A stretch of DNA of 64,000 nucleotides from Chloracidobacterium sp. N (GCF_018304765.1 NZ_CP072642.1:541501-605500); one strand, 5' to 3'; counted from the first letter of the stretch, positions 26,058-35,409 are shown. Translations and numbers: made by a program. Notes: generated from the letters alone by a model not told the origin.

Positions 26058-28247
26058 ATGATGAACCGTCGCCATTTTTTGTCTCTGTGTTGTCTGACGG
26101 CCGGCTGGTGTTCCACGGCGTGGGGGCAGCGGCGTTCAGGTCCGCCGCCGGTTCTGGGGCGCGCCAACTCAGCCCAGCAGGCCTTTGCACGGCTGCTTCA
26201 ACTTGAAGATGAGCGGTACTACCACGCCGAGGAGTTCGTGGATTTCCTTGGTTCCGCCAACGCCCGCGTACGGCGGCGCGCCTGCCTGGCGCTTGGCCGC
26301 ATTGGCGATCCCCGGTCATACACCCTGCTGCTGGAACGGCTCTACGATGACGGCAACGCGCGGGTGCGCGCCATGGCCGCCTTTGCGCTGGGCGAACTGG
26401 AAACGACCGAGCCACTGGAAGACCTGCGCCGGGTGCTGTTGCGGGAAACGGAGATGCTGCCGGTGCGGGCGCGCTGCGTAGAAGCTCTGGGCAAAATCGC
26501 CGCCGCCAATGCCAGAACCCTCGATGCCGACACACTTCAGGGGCTGTTGGCCGCCGTGCTGAAGTCCCTGCCGCAGCCTGCCGAAGACATCCCGCCCGGC
26601 AGCGAACGTGAGCTGTTCACCACATTGAGCCTGACCGCCGTGATGCGGATGCGCCATGCGGCAAGCCTGCCGCCGCTGCTCAGGTGGCTGGCGTCGCCAA
26701 ATGCTGCCGTTCGTTTCCACGCGGCCAACGCCCTGGCGCGGTTGAGCGATCTGCCGGAGGCGGAAAGAACCCTGACCCGCGAACGCGAGAAGCTCGTGGC
26801 GTACTTCCGGGATGAAGAGCAGGTGGTTGTGCAGGTGGCTCTGGCGCGGGTGCTGGGCGCCATGGGGGACGGAGAAGCCACGGCAGCCCTGCTCCACCGC
26901 CTGGCTTCCGAAGAAGTTGCCGTACGGATTGCCGTCATCCGGGCTTTGTCAAACGCGCGCCAGCCGGAGGAAGTCATCCCGCTATTGCTGGACCGGCTGC
27001 GTGCCGGGCTGTCCCGCTATGCCAAAGTGGAAGCCGATGAGCGCCCGACCTGGGATGGTCTGCCGGAGCTTCTGACGCTGGCTGAGGCCCTGGGGCGCCT
27101 GAAAGCTGTGGAAGCGCAACCGTGGTTGGAACAACTGCGGATGCTGCCGACGGGCAGGCTGGGGGCCAACCCGGAAGTCGAAATTGCCCTGGCGCGGCTG
27201 GGCACGGCGGCCTTTCTGGGGGCTGACCCTGAAAAGCCGCTGCTTCCGCCGGACGACGACTGGCGGGCGCAGGCGCATTACTTTGCCGGTCTGGCCGCAC
27301 TGCCGCCGGAAGAGCCGCGCCGCCGCCGCGTGGTCGAGGATTTTCTGGCGCGAACCGGCCTTGATGCCCGTGCGCGCACGGCGCTGCTGGCGGCCGTGCC
27401 GAAAACGCCGGCGTGGGCCACCGTCTGGGAGCAGGAACTGCGTCACCCGGACGTCATGGTGCGGGCGGCCGCCGCCGCCGCGTTGGAAGTGCTGCCGCCG
27501 ACCGACCAGGGGCGAAAGGCGCTCATTGCCGCCCTGACTACGGCGCGGGAGGACACGCAAAACGATGCCCGGCTGGCCATCCTCAAGGCCTTGGCAGCCG
27601 ACCCGCATCCCGACACAGAAGCTGCCTTTGATCTGGCCCTGCGTGACCCGGACTGGCTGGTACGCAGGCAGGCCGGTGAAATACTCCGGCGGCGGCTTCC
27701 GTCCACCCTGAGCGAGGAAGAGCGCGCGCAGGCAGGCGAGACGCTCGACAGCCGGATTGGGATTTGCCGCACAAACCGTCCGGCAGCCTTTTATGGCCGG
27801 CTGGTGCGGCAGTATGCGCGGCATCCGCGCGCCGTCATCACCACGACCAAAGGCGAACTGACCCTGGAATTGTTTTCCGAGGATGCGCCTCTGACGGTTG
27901 AGAACTTCATCGCCCTGGCCGAACGTGGTTTCTTCGACGACCTGACCTTTCACCGGGTCGTTCCCAACTTTGTCGTCCAGGGCGGCGATCCACGCGGCGA
28001 CAGCGACGGCGGGCCCGGCTACCAGATTCGCTGCGAAATCAACGAACGGCCCTACCTGCGGGGCAGTGTCGGCATGGCGCTTTCCGGCAAGGATACAGGC
28101 GGAAGCCAGTGGTTCATCTGCCACCTGCCGCAGCCACACCTGGACGGCGGCTACACCTGTTTCGGGCAGGTCGTCGAAGGCTGGGAGACCCTGGACCGGC
28201 TGGTGCGCCAGGACCGCATTCTAAGCATTCGTCTGGTGAGGGATTAG
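26058..28247 (+). CDS. Exported HEAT-repeat protein fused to cyclophilin-type peptidyl-prolyl isomerase
   Basis: 729 residues from ATG 26058 (or 26061), where a twin-Arg-like signal MMNRRHFLSLCCLTAGWCSTAWG begins; the frame open from 25908 has no signal. Residues about 50-580 are alpha-helical HEAT-like repeats (ARVRRRACLALGRIGDPRSYTLLLERLYDDGNARVRAMAAFALGELE and similar). Residues 591-729 form a cyclophilin domain with the catalytic core FHRVVPNFVVQGGDP and the pocket residues GSVGMALSGKDTGGSQWFI. Cyclophilins catalyse proline cis-trans isomerisation; the HEAT array probably holds client proteins in the periplasm. Long isolated gene ended by tRNA-Thr. Confidence 0.88.
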   Translation: MMNRRHFLSLCCLTAGWCSTAWGQRRSGPPPVLGRANSAQQAFARLLQLEDERYYHAEEFVDFLGSANARVRRRACLALGRIGDPRSYTLLLERLYDDGNARVRAMAAFALGELETTEPLEDLRRVLLRETEMLPVRARCVEALGKIAAANARTLDADTLQGLLAAVLKSLPQPAEDIPPGSERELFTTLSLTAVMRMRHAASLPPLLRWLASPNAAVRFHAANALARLSDLPEAERTLTREREKLVAYFRDEEQVVVQVALARVLGAMGDGEATAALLHRLASEEVAVRIAVIRALSNARQPEEVIPLLLDRLRAGLSRYAKVEADERPTWDGLPELLTLAEALGRLKAVEAQPWLEQLRMLPTGRLGANPEVEIALARLGTAAFLGADPEKPLLPPDDDWRAQAHYFAGLAALPPEEPRRRRVVEDFLARTGLDARARTALLAAVPKTPAWATVWEQELRHPDVMVRAAAAAALEVLPPTDQGRKALIAALTTAREDTQNDARLAILKALAADPHPDTEAAFDLALRDPDWLVRRQAGEILRRRLPSTLSEEERAQAGETLDSRIGICRTNRPAAFYGRLVRQYARHPRAVITTTKGELTLELFSEDAPLTVENFIALAERGFFDDLTFHRVVPNFVVQGGDPRGDSDGGPGYQIRCEINERPYLRGSVGMALSGKDTGGSQWFICHLPQPHLDGGYTCFGQVVEGWETLDRLVRQDRILSIRLVRD

Positions 28248-28262
28248 CTGGCAGGATGAGGA

Positions 28263-28339
<77 letters not shown>

Positions 28340-28414
28340 TCAAGGGCCTGCGGTAGGGCGAAATAGTACCACGCCTGTCAAGATGCCGGGGAAAGTGAGG
28401 TTGGCGCGTTCGCG

Positions 28415-28443
28415 TTGTCCTCATCCCGCCCGGTGGTTAGACT
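28415..28443 (+). promoter_or_regulatory. Predicted promoter of the small coiled-coil gene
   Basis: TTGTCC (28415-28420), 17-bp spacer, TAGACT (28438-28443), 34 bp before ATG 28477. The -10 box is the same as that predicted for the microprotein at 57429. Confidence 0.4.
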
Positions 28444-28476
28444 GGACAGACCAACTGGGAAGGCAGGGTGCGCCGT

Positions 28477-28797
28477 ATGGAAACAAAGCCCACCATTGAA
28501 ATCGTCCTGAGAACGATGACTGAGCAGACGGCTTTACTTCAGGAACTGGTGACGGAAGTCACAAAGAACCTGCTGCCGGAAGTTGTGGCTGTAAAGGCAG
28601 CGCAGCAGAGATTGCTGACAGAAGCCCTCACGCTGAAGTCTGAACAGTCAGCGATGAAAGCCATGCTGCAGGAAATAGACACGCGCACCCGCCGGATCGA
28701 TCACCGCATCACAGTTCTTGCCCAGGACATGCTCGACCTGCGTGCCACCATGCAGCGGATTGATGCCGATCTGCTTTCCCTGAAAGCCGTCGGATAG
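28477..28797 (+). CDS. Small coiled-coil hypothetical protein
   Basis: 106 residues, entirely helical with heptads throughout (VLRTMTEQTALLQELVTEV, IDHRITVLAQDMLDLRATMQRIDADLLSL). No signal peptide or membrane segment, so probably a cytoplasmic oligomeric coiled-coil. The in-frame GTG at 28468 is an alternative start; ATG 28477 has GGAAGG 13 nt upstream. Function unknown. Flanked by tRNA-Thr and the convergent MauE-thioredoxin gene. Confidence 0.65.
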   Translation: METKPTIEIVLRTMTEQTALLQELVTEVTKNLLPEVVAVKAAQQRLLTEALTLKSEQSAMKAMLQEIDTRTRRIDHRITVLAQDMLDLRATMQRIDADLLSLKAVG

Positions 28798-28856
28798 CAC
28801 GTGTGCTGTTGCCAGCAGAAGACAAGTACCGTTCAGAAGCTGGAAATCCGGTGGGC

Positions 28857-29816
28857 CTACGGACGTTTGGCGCGGGCGCGACGCACCTCATCAGGGCTGG
28901 GCGGCGTGCCATTCCAGACGGCCAGCACTTTTCCCTGCCGCAGCAGAACGATACGCGGGGTGTCGCCATCCGCCAGCAGACGCTTGAAGTCCTCTTTGGA
29001 AATCTCACCCAGCTCGAACTTGGCCCCGAACCGCTGAATGAAAAACTTGCGACGCCATTCCTCATTGGAGCAGAGCGCCACGAACAGCGGAAAATCCTTC
29101 ACGCCCACATAGGCATTGAGCTGCGGGACGCTTTCCTGGCAATGGCTGCACTCCGTGTCAATGAGCGCCACGAGACGTTCGCCCGTCGCCACATTGACCG
29201 TGGTCCCGGAGACCTTGACCCGCGACCAGTCGCTGCCGCCAAGCGGGAAGCCAAAAGCCAGCGGCGTGAGCAGACCAAACAACGCACAGAGCAGGACGCC
29301 CAGACCGCGCCAGCGGCGTGGCTGCAAGGCCGTCACTGTGGCCTGCGGTTTCCACACCAGCCATCCCGAAACCACGGTCACCAGCAGCATCAGACTATCC
29401 TCCAGCAGGGCTTCCTTTGGGCTGCGTTTGACCTGTGAGCCAAAACAGCCACAGTCCTCGACCGGAATGCCGGCGAGGATGACCCACCCCAGCGCGCCCA
29501 TGAAGATAAGGGTGAGGCCTCCGGCCCCCACCAGCGCCCAGCGCAGGCGGTAGCCGAGAATCAGCGCCGCGCCCAGCGCGCACTCGGCCACAAGCAAGCC
29601 CCAAGCTAGGGCCGTTTGCATGGCTTTTCCCGGCACGAGCTGGAAACCGGCCACCTGCCGCACGAAATCAAAGGGTTCGAGCGCCTTGATGACGCCGGCA
29701 GCCAGCCACACCAGACCCAGAAGCGCGGCCAGCCCCCAGCCAAGATAAAACCGCCACGGCAGGGAAACGGCTTCCGAAGGTTGGGAAGCCGGTTCGGCGA
29801 CGTTTTCGTACCTCAT
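28857..29816 (-). CDS. MauE/DoxX-type membrane protein fused to a thioredoxin-fold domain
   Basis: 319 residues. Residues about 22-155 hold four membrane segments with the MauE-like motif VEDCGCFGS (Cys122, Cys124). After another membrane segment (about 170-190), residues about 200-310 form a thioredoxin-like domain with the redox motif CSHC (223-226) and a late strand TPRIVLLRQGKVLAVWNG. MauE supports cofactor/disulfide maturation of methylamine dehydrogenase; related redox-associated membrane proteins pass electrons to periplasmic thiols. The whole protein therefore looks like a membrane-to-periplasm disulfide shuttle (inference). Its ATG overlaps the stop of the E2-like gene by 4 bp. Confidence 0.8.
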   Translation of the reverse strand: MRYENVAEPASQPSEAVSLPWRFYLGWGLAALLGLVWLAAGVIKALEPFDFVRQVAGFQLVPGKAMQTALAWGLLVAECALGAALILGYRLRWALVGAGGLTLIFMGALGWVILAGIPVEDCGCFGSQVKRSPKEALLEDSLMLLVTVVSGWLVWKPQATVTALQPRRWRGLGVLLCALFGLLTPLAFGFPLGGSDWSRVKVSGTTVNVATGERLVALIDTECSHCQESVPQLNAYVGVKDFPLFVALCSNEEWRRKFFIQRFGAKFELGEISKEDFKRLLADGDTPRIVLLRQGKVLAVWNGTPPSPDEVRRARAKRP

Positions 29817-30382
29817 GAGCGAACCTGAAAGCGTCCGCCCGAACGGCCGTCGGTCGGTCGGGGCGGGGTAATCCGTTTGACCACAAAGGTATGCGTCGGC
29901 TTTTCGCCGGGGACGGGCAGTTGCGCCTGATCACAGGGAAACAGCGTCGGATTGGCATAGAACCAGTCCGCCGCCTTGTAGTTGGCGATGCTGTGCGGGT
30001 CAATGAGCTGTGGGTCGAACTGAAACAGACGCGCCAGCTTGATGACAAACGACGCCAGCCCCTCGCGGAAGTCCCAGTGACCAATGCAGATTTTGCCGTC
30101 CGGCCACACGTGCGGATGAAAAATGGGGGTCATGCCGTGCATCATCACGGTCGGCTTCTCGAAAGGATGGTTGGGCGACAGCAGAATCCGAATCTGGTGC
30201 TCGTCGCGGGTTGTGTTGGGGCCGATGTAGCTGCGAATCCGAAGCGTCACGATGTAGTCCGTGGCCGGGACGTTGAGGTTTTGCCAGTGGATGTATTCGC
30301 CCCGGATGGTGCGCATTTCCTCATAGTCCGCCGCCAGGCGAGCGCGCCGGACATCATCAGGCGTGGCCATGAAAACCGTCAT
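29813..30382 (-). CDS. E2 (ubiquitin-conjugating)-fold protein, prokaryotic
   Basis: 189 residues from ATG 30382 (30370 also possible; the frame open to 30589 overlaps ubiE and looks non-coding). The central part follows the E2/UBC plan: YIVTLRI strand, HQIRILLSPNHPFEKPTVMMHG (cf. E2 'YPFKPPKV'), FHPHVWPDGKICIGHW with Cys99 at the catalytic position, then a helix and IDPHS. The distance from HPH to Cys equals that from HPN to Cys in classical E2s, but the HPN Asn is His91 here. C-terminal extension of about 45 residues. No E1, JAB peptidase or ubiquitin-like gene is adjacent. Fold assignment by motif only. Confidence 0.72.
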   Translation of the reverse strand: MTVFMATPDDVRRARLAADYEEMRTIRGEYIHWQNLNVPATDYIVTLRIRSYIGPNTTRDEHQIRILLSPNHPFEKPTVMMHGMTPIFHPHVWPDGKICIGHWDFREGLASFVIKLARLFQFDPQLIDPHSIANYKAADWFYANPTLFPCDQAQLPVPGEKPTHTFVVKRITPPRPTDGRSGGRFQVRS

Positions 30383-30493
30383 CCCCCATTTCCCTGGAAT
30401 CGTTTCACCGGTAGAGTAGGCCCATTGTAGCCCGGCTTGGGGCAATCGAAAAACAAACGGTGCATTCCCCCGGGCCCGTCGCCATTCTTCACC

Positions 30494-31228
30494 ATGGAAA
30501 ATCCCATTGCCTTTCAGGGTTCGGAAAAAGCCCGGCGCATCCAGGCGATGTTTGCCGGCATTGCGCCGACCTACGACCAGCTCAACCACTGGCTTTCCCT
30601 CAACATTGACAAACGCTGGCGACGTGCAGCCGTCCGGGAAGTGCAGGACGTGCTGACGCGGCCCGGCGCCCGCGCCCTTGATGTCTGCTGTGGGACGGCC
30701 GATCTGTCACTGGAACTGGGGCGTCTGGCTCCCACGGTCGGCGTGGATTTCTGTCAGCCGATGCTGCTCCGGGGCATGGAGAAAGTCCGGCAGAGTGGCC
30801 GCCCGGTGCATCTGCTCGCCGGCGACGCCCTGGCGCTTCCCTTTGCCGATGCCAGTTTCGATGTCGCCACCGTCGCTTTTGGGATTCGCAACGTCGTGGA
30901 TTTGGATGGTGCGCTGTCCGAGCTGTACCGCGTGCTGAAGCCGGGCGGCAAAGTGGCCATTCTGGAGTTTTCCCATCCGGTTGTGCCCGGCCTCAAATCG
31001 CTGTTCGGCTTCTACTTCACGCAGATTCTGCCGCGCATCGGCAATGCCGTCTCACGGTCAGGCTATGCGTACTCGTATTTGCCGGCGTCAGTACAGAACT
31101 TCCCCGATCAGGCCACCCTTGCCGCCCGGATGACACAGGCCGGGTTTCAGCAGGTGAAGTGGCGCAACCTGTCGGGTGGAATTGCGGCCCTGCACACCGG
31201 CGGCAAGCCAGCCCTTGCCGGCCAGTAG
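30494..31228 (+). CDS. ubiE: Demethylmenaquinone/ubiquinone methyltransferase UbiE/MenG
   Basis: SAM-dependent C-methyltransferase finishing menaquinone (or ubiquinone) synthesis. ATG 30494 gives 244 residues; the frame is open to 30437 but homologues start near here. Motifs: MFAGIAPTYDQLNHWLSLNIDKRWRR (UbiE signature 1), ALDVCCGTADLSLEL (SAM loop), ATVAFGIRNVVDLDGALSELYRVLKPGGKVAILEFSHP (signature 2) and NLSGGIAALHTGGKP. Menaquinone use is the likelier role for this lineage. Converges with purH across a 12-bp-stem hairpin. Confidence 0.95.
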   Translation: MENPIAFQGSEKARRIQAMFAGIAPTYDQLNHWLSLNIDKRWRRAAVREVQDVLTRPGARALDVCCGTADLSLELGRLAPTVGVDFCQPMLLRGMEKVRQSGRPVHLLAGDALALPFADASFDVATVAFGIRNVVDLDGALSELYRVLKPGGKVAILEFSHPVVPGLKSLFGFYFTQILPRIGNAVSRSGYAYSYLPASVQNFPDQATLAARMTQAGFQQVKWRNLSGGIAALHTGGKPALAGQ

Positions 31229-31254
31229 CCGCCAGACGTGAGCGCCAGCAGTGA

Positions 31255-31282
31255 CGCTGACCGTTGATGCCAACGGTCAGCG
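31255..31282. terminator. Hairpin between convergent ubiE and purH
   Basis: A perfect 12-bp stem, CGCTGACCGTTG (31255-31266) with CAACGGTCAGCG (31271-31282), 4-nt loop ATGC. Placed between the stop codons of two convergent genes; no long T-run on either side. Confidence 0.6.
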
Positions 31283-31303
31283 CGTATGACCGGCGCTGGA
31301 AGT

Positions 31304-32887
31304 CTAGTGCCGGAAATGGCGCATGCCGGTAAAGACCATGGCCAGTCCATGCTCATCGGCGGCGGCGATGACTTCTTCATCCCGAATCGAGCCACCGGGC
31401 TGAATGACCGCCCGTGTGCCGTGGCGCGCCGCTTCATCGAGGCCGTCCCGGAAGGGGAAAAAGGCATCCGACGCGACGACCGCACCGGACAGCGGCAGAC
31501 GGGCCTTCATCGCGCCCAGCCTGACGGCGTCAATGCGGCTCATCTGTCCGGCCCCGACGCCAAGCAACTGGCCCTGCCGGGCATAGACAATGGCGTTCGA
31601 CTTGACGTGCTTGCAGACCGTCCACGCAAAGAGCAGGTCGCGCCATTCGTCCTCGGAGGGCGACCGGCGGGTGACGACGCGCATCTCGTCCGGCGTCGCC
31701 AGCCGATCATCCGGCGATTGCAGCAGCAGTCCGCCGGAGATCGTACGGAAGGCCGCCGCCGGGCGGGCTTCGTCGGCAACCACCAGCAGGCGCAGGTTTT
31801 TCCTGGCCGCCAGTACCTTTTGCGCTGCATCATCGAAGCCGGGCGCAATGATGACCTCCAGGAAGATTTCAGACAGTTCGGTAGCCGTGCCCGCGTCAAC
31901 CGTCCGGTTGAACGCCACGATGCCGCCAAAGGCCGCAACCGGATCGGTTTCCCGCGCCAGACGGAAGGCTTCGAGCGGAACGGCCCCCAGCCCGACGCCA
32001 CATGGGTTGGTGTGTTTGACGATGACGCAGGCCGCCGCGTCCCGGAATTCGCTGACCAGTCCCCAGGCGGCATCGGCATCGAGCAGGTTGTTGAACGACA
32101 GTTCCTTGCCCTGTAGCTGGCGGGCGGCAGCCAGACCACCGGCGGGATGCTCCGCCGTCACGTAGAGCGCCGCCGACTGGTGCGGGTTTTCACCATACCG
32201 CAGCGCCTGTTGCCGGTGCAGGACGAGCGAGAGGCGGGGAGGGAAGGCATCGGAGGGCTGAACCTGAACCTGTCCCGTCGCTTCCTCGAACTGTGTCCGG
32301 TTGGCCAGAAAGTCGGCAATCATCCGGTCATAGCGCGCTGTGTGGGCAAATGCCTTGCAGGCCAGGCGGTAGCGTGTCGCAGCGGAAATGCTTCCGGTGT
32401 GGGTCAGTTCCGCCGCCAGTGCGTCATAGTCGGCCGGGTCGGTGACGACGACAACGTGCTGGAAGTTTTTGGCGGCGGCCCGGATGAGGGTCGGCCCACC
32501 GATGTCAATGTTTTCCAGCGCCTCGGCAAGGGTGACTTCCGGTCGCGCAATCGTGTCGGCGAAGGGATAGAGATTGACGACGACGAAATCGAAGCGGTTG
32601 ATGTCGTGCAGGGCGAGTTGTTCAAGATGTTCCGGCAGGTCGCGCCGCGCCAGAATTCCGGCGTGAATGCGTGGATGCAGGGTTTTGACGCGCCCATCAA
32701 GCATTTCTGGAAAACCCGTGACCGAGGCCACATCCAGGACGGAAATGCCGGCATCGAGAAGGGTTTGCGCTGTCCCGCCGGTTGAGACGAGTTCGAGTCC
32801 GTGGGCGTGCAGGGTGCGTGCAAAATCAACCAGTCCCTGCTTGTCAGATACACTCAGCAGGGCGCGTGGGGGAAGGGGTAAGGTCAT
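31304..32887 (-). CDS. purH: Bifunctional AICAR formyltransferase / IMP cyclohydrolase
   Basis: Performs the last two steps of purine synthesis: formylation of AICAR and closure to IMP. 527 residues. The N-terminal MGS-fold cyclohydrolase shows [30 protein letters not shown] and [19 protein letters not shown]. The formyltransferase part carries [14 protein letters not shown], the catalytic Lys-His pair in [12 protein letters not shown], and the C-terminal [19 protein letters not shown] and [29 protein letters not shown]. Length is standard. The leader contains an 11-bp direct repeat at 32919-32946. Confidence 0.97.
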   Translation of the reverse strand: MTLPLPPRALLSVSDKQGLVDFARTLHAHGLELVSTGGTAQTLLDAGISVLDVASVTGFPEMLDGRVKTLHPRIHAGILARRDLPEHLEQLALHDINRFDFVVVNLYPFADTIARPEVTLAEALENIDIGGPTLIRAAAKNFQHVVVVTDPADYDALAAELTHTGSISAATRYRLACKAFAHTARYDRMIADFLANRTQFEEATGQVQVQPSDAFPPRLSLVLHRQQALRYGENPHQSAALYVTAEHPAGGLAAARQLQGKELSFNNLLDADAAWGLVSEFRDAAACVIVKHTNPCGVGLGAVPLEAFRLARETDPVAAFGGIVAFNRTVDAGTATELSEIFLEVIIAPGFDDAAQKVLAARKNLRLLVVADEARPAAAFRTISGGLLLQSPDDRLATPDEMRVVTRRSPSEDEWRDLLFAWTVCKHVKSNAIVYARQGQLLGVGAGQMSRIDAVRLGAMKARLPLSGAVVASDAFFPFRDGLDEAARHGTRAVIQPGGSIRDEEVIAAADEHGLAMVFTGMRHFRH

Positions 32888-32918
32888 AGGCGTTTACAGA
32901 GTCTGGCGGATTGCCGAA

Positions 32919-32946
32919 GATGATGTCCCGAACGGGATGATGTCCC
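32919..32946. repeat. 11-bp direct repeat in the purH leader
   Basis: GATGATGTCCC at 32919-32929 and 32936-32946, spaced 17 bp apart, about 35-60 bp before the purH start in the 149-bp region shared with the divergent prepilin peptidase gene. The second copy also forms the inverted repeat GGGA-TGATG-TCCC. Confidence 0.6.
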
Positions 32947-32972
32947 CGCACGATAACAAAAACCCGTTTCTC

Positions 32973-33002
32973 TTGTCTTTCGCCCGGAATTCGGCCTAAA
33001 AG
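32973..33002 (+). promoter_or_regulatory. Predicted promoter of the prepilin peptidase gene
   Basis: TTGTCT (32973-32978), 18-bp spacer, TAAAAG (32997-33002), 34 bp before the start at 33037. Each box matches consensus at four or more positions. Confidence 0.35.
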
Positions 33003-33036
33003 CCTGGCATCCACTGCTTTCGGTCTGGTTCTGGCA

Positions 33037-34269
33037 ATGTTTGTTTCGATGGTCGAACTCCACGACAGCCTGCCGCTCTGGTTTTGGGCCATCTGGGCTT
33101 TTGTTCTCGGAAGCTGCATCGGCAGCTTTCTCAACGTGGTGATTTACCGCCTGCCACGCGGCGGCTCGGTCAACTCACCGCCCCGGTCCTACTGCCCAAG
33201 CTGCAACGCAACCATTGCCTGGTACGACAACCTGCCGATTCTCAGTTTCCTATGGCTCCGGGGGAAGTGCCGCGCCTGCGGGGTACGCATTTCCTGGCAG
33301 TACCCCATGGTGGAACTGGCAACCGGCCTGCTCTTCCTTGCTGCGCTGCTGGTGTTTGGCCCCACGTTGCAATGTGTCTTCAACTGCGCCTTCGCGGCGG
33401 CACTGGTGGCGCTCATCGTGACCGATTTCAACGAACAAATCCTGCCCGATGCCATTACCCTGCCTGGTACGGCCCTGGCGCTGGCGGCGCGGATGCTGGA
33501 CCACAACCTGGTCGGGCTGCCCTGGATGAACCTGTTTTTTGAAGGACTGACCGGACGGCCGCTCCCGATGAACGGGCTGGCCGGCTCACTGGTCAATGCG
33601 CTGCTGGGAATGGCCATTGGCGCCGGTACGCTCTGGGTGCTGGGCGTCGGTTACTTTCGCCTGCGCGCCTTTCCCATTCGGACGCCCGACGATCTGGCGG
33701 ATTTTCTCAAGCGCCGCTGTGTGGTCGGCACCCTGGCCCGGCTCAAGCTGCGCCACGCGGACGGCAAACGCGGTGTCGTCTATGTGCTCGGCGGGGATTT
33801 CAGCGAACTGTCGGCAGAGGAACTGGCCGCGGCAGACTTTGCTTCGTCCAACACCGGCGCACCGGAACTCAGCATGACGGCCCTCGACGGGGCCTGCGTT
33901 GAGGCGGGTGAACGGGGCGTCCGCATCACGAGTATCCCGGATGCCCTCGAAAACACCGTGGATGGCCGGCTCGAACCCGGTGATACGATTGTTTCCGGCA
34001 ACCTGGAAGGCATGGGGCTGGGCGACGTGAAGATGATGCTGTGTGTCGGAGCGTTCCTGGGCGGGGGGCTGACCTTTTTCGTACTGCTCGTGGCCTCGCT
34101 GCTGGGGGTTTTGGTATCCATGCCACGCCTGCTGCTGCGTGGGTCATCCGCCCTTCAGCACGCGCTGCCGTTTGGCGTCATGCTGGGGCTGGCGGCCCTG
34201 GTGGCGCTCTTTTTCGGAGAAAAGGGGCTGACGACCTATCTCGATTTCATTTCCAGTTTCGTGTCCTGA
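33037..34269 (+). CDS. pilD: Type IV prepilin peptidase with internal insert
   Basis: Inner-membrane aspartyl protease that cleaves and N-methylates type IV prepilins. 410 residues; bacterial members usually have about 250-290. N-terminal [12 protein letters not shown], a four-Cys zinc site (Cys53, 56, 78, 81), catalytic Asp130 in [12 protein letters not shown] and Asp330 in GMGLGDVKM. The extra length is a soluble stretch of about 115 residues (208-322) between the two catalytic aspartates, mostly acidic and hydrophilic. Works with type IV pili (pilT at 1948). pheS starts 7 bp after its stop. No clear Shine-Dalgarno; ATG 33049 is an alternative. Confidence 0.93.
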   Translation: MFVSMVELHDSLPLWFWAIWAFVLGSCIGSFLNVVIYRLPRGGSVNSPPRSYCPSCNATIAWYDNLPILSFLWLRGKCRACGVRISWQYPMVELATGLLFLAALLVFGPTLQCVFNCAFAAALVALIVTDFNEQILPDAITLPGTALALAARMLDHNLVGLPWMNLFFEGLTGRPLPMNGLAGSLVNALLGMAIGAGTLWVLGVGYFRLRAFPIRTPDDLADFLKRRCVVGTLARLKLRHADGKRGVVYVLGGDFSELSAEELAAADFASSNTGAPELSMTALDGACVEAGERGVRITSIPDALENTVDGRLEPGDTIVSGNLEGMGLGDVKMMLCVGAFLGGGLTFFVLLVASLLGVLVSMPRLLLRGSSALQHALPFGVMLGLAALVALFFGEKGLTTYLDFISSFVS

Positions 34270-34276
34270 ACGCTTT

Positions 34277-35377
34277 ATGCCTGACGCATCCACCCTCGAC
34301 GCCGCGACCCTTCAGACCGTCATGGCCGATGCCCACCGGCGGTTGGCCACCACCTTTGGCGAACATTTCCCGGAATGGACGCTGCCGGCCTTTGAACTTC
34401 CGACATCCATACCACCCCGCCGGCAGTGGCAGGCGGTCAATGATTACTGGCTGGCCCGCAAGCAGGGCGTGCTGGCGCTCAAACTCAAGGAACTGGGCGC
34501 TTTGCCGGCCGACCAGCGCCCGGTGCGGGGGGCCGCACTCAACCGCTTCAAGGCCGAAGTCGAAGCCGTCCTGTCCGACCTCGAAGCTCAAGTACGGGCT
34601 TTCGAGGAAGCCGAAACCATCCGGCGCGAGGCCGTGGATGTCACCCTGCCGGGGCTGGTGCGCCGGCGCGGGCGCGCCCATCCGCTGACGCAAATCCGGG
34701 AACGCATCGAGGACATCTTTGTGGCCATGGGCTATGCCGTCGAAGACGGCCCGGAAGTGGACACGGTGTTTTACAACTTCGACGCCCTCAACATTCCACC
34801 AGACCACCCGGCGCGCGATCTGACCGATACGTTTTACCTTGACGACGAACTGGCGCTGCGGTCGCAGACCTCAAACGTACAAATCCACGCCATGCAGCGG
34901 CGCAAGCCCCCTCTACGGATCATCGCACCGGGGCGCGTCTTTCGCCGCGATGAGCCGGACGCCACGCACAATCCGATGTTTTTTCAGGTGGAAGGTCTCA
35001 ACGTGGCCCCCGGCATCACCATGGCCGATCTCAAGGGCACGCTTCAGGTGTTTCTCACCCGGCTGTTTGACCGTCCGGTGACACTGCGTTTCCGGCCGAG
35101 CTACTTCCCCTTCGTCGAACCGGGCGCGGAGACCGACTTTCAGTGTCCGTTCTGCGGCGGCTCCGGCTGCCGCATCTGCAAGCATACCGGCTGGATTGAA
35201 CTCGGCGGCTCCGGGATGGTGCATCCCAACGTCCTGCGCGCCTGTGGGATTGACCCGACGGAATTCTCCGGCTTTGCCTTCGGCTTCGGCATTGACCGCA
35301 TGGCTGCGCTGCTCTACGGCATTGATGACATCCGGCTGTACTTTGAAAACGACCTGCGGTTTTTGAGCCAGTTCTGA
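34277..35377 (+). CDS. pheS: Phenylalanyl-tRNA synthetase alpha subunit
   Basis: Catalytic subunit of the (alpha-beta)2 enzyme that charges tRNA-Phe. 366 residues: N-terminal coiled-coil, then class II core with [82 protein letters not shown] (motif 2) and [22 protein letters not shown] (motif 3). pheT is not adjacent, unlike in many bacteria. Follows prepilin peptidase by 7 bp, so probably read through from it. Confidence 0.97.
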   Translation: MPDASTLDAATLQTVMADAHRRLATTFGEHFPEWTLPAFELPTSIPPRRQWQAVNDYWLARKQGVLALKLKELGALPADQRPVRGAALNRFKAEVEAVLSDLEAQVRAFEEAETIRREAVDVTLPGLVRRRGRAHPLTQIRERIEDIFVAMGYAVEDGPEVDTVFYNFDALNIPPDHPARDLTDTFYLDDELALRSQTSNVQIHAMQRRKPPLRIIAPGRVFRRDEPDATHNPMFFQVEGLNVAPGITMADLKGTLQVFLTRLFDRPVTLRFRPSYFPFVEPGAETDFQCPFCGGSGCRICKHTGWIELGGSGMVHPNVLRACGIDPTEFSGFAFGFGIDRMAALLYGIDDIRLYFENDLRFLSQF

Positions 35378-35409
35378 CCGCACCCCTTCCCGCGCCGTAC
35401 CGTGAACCC

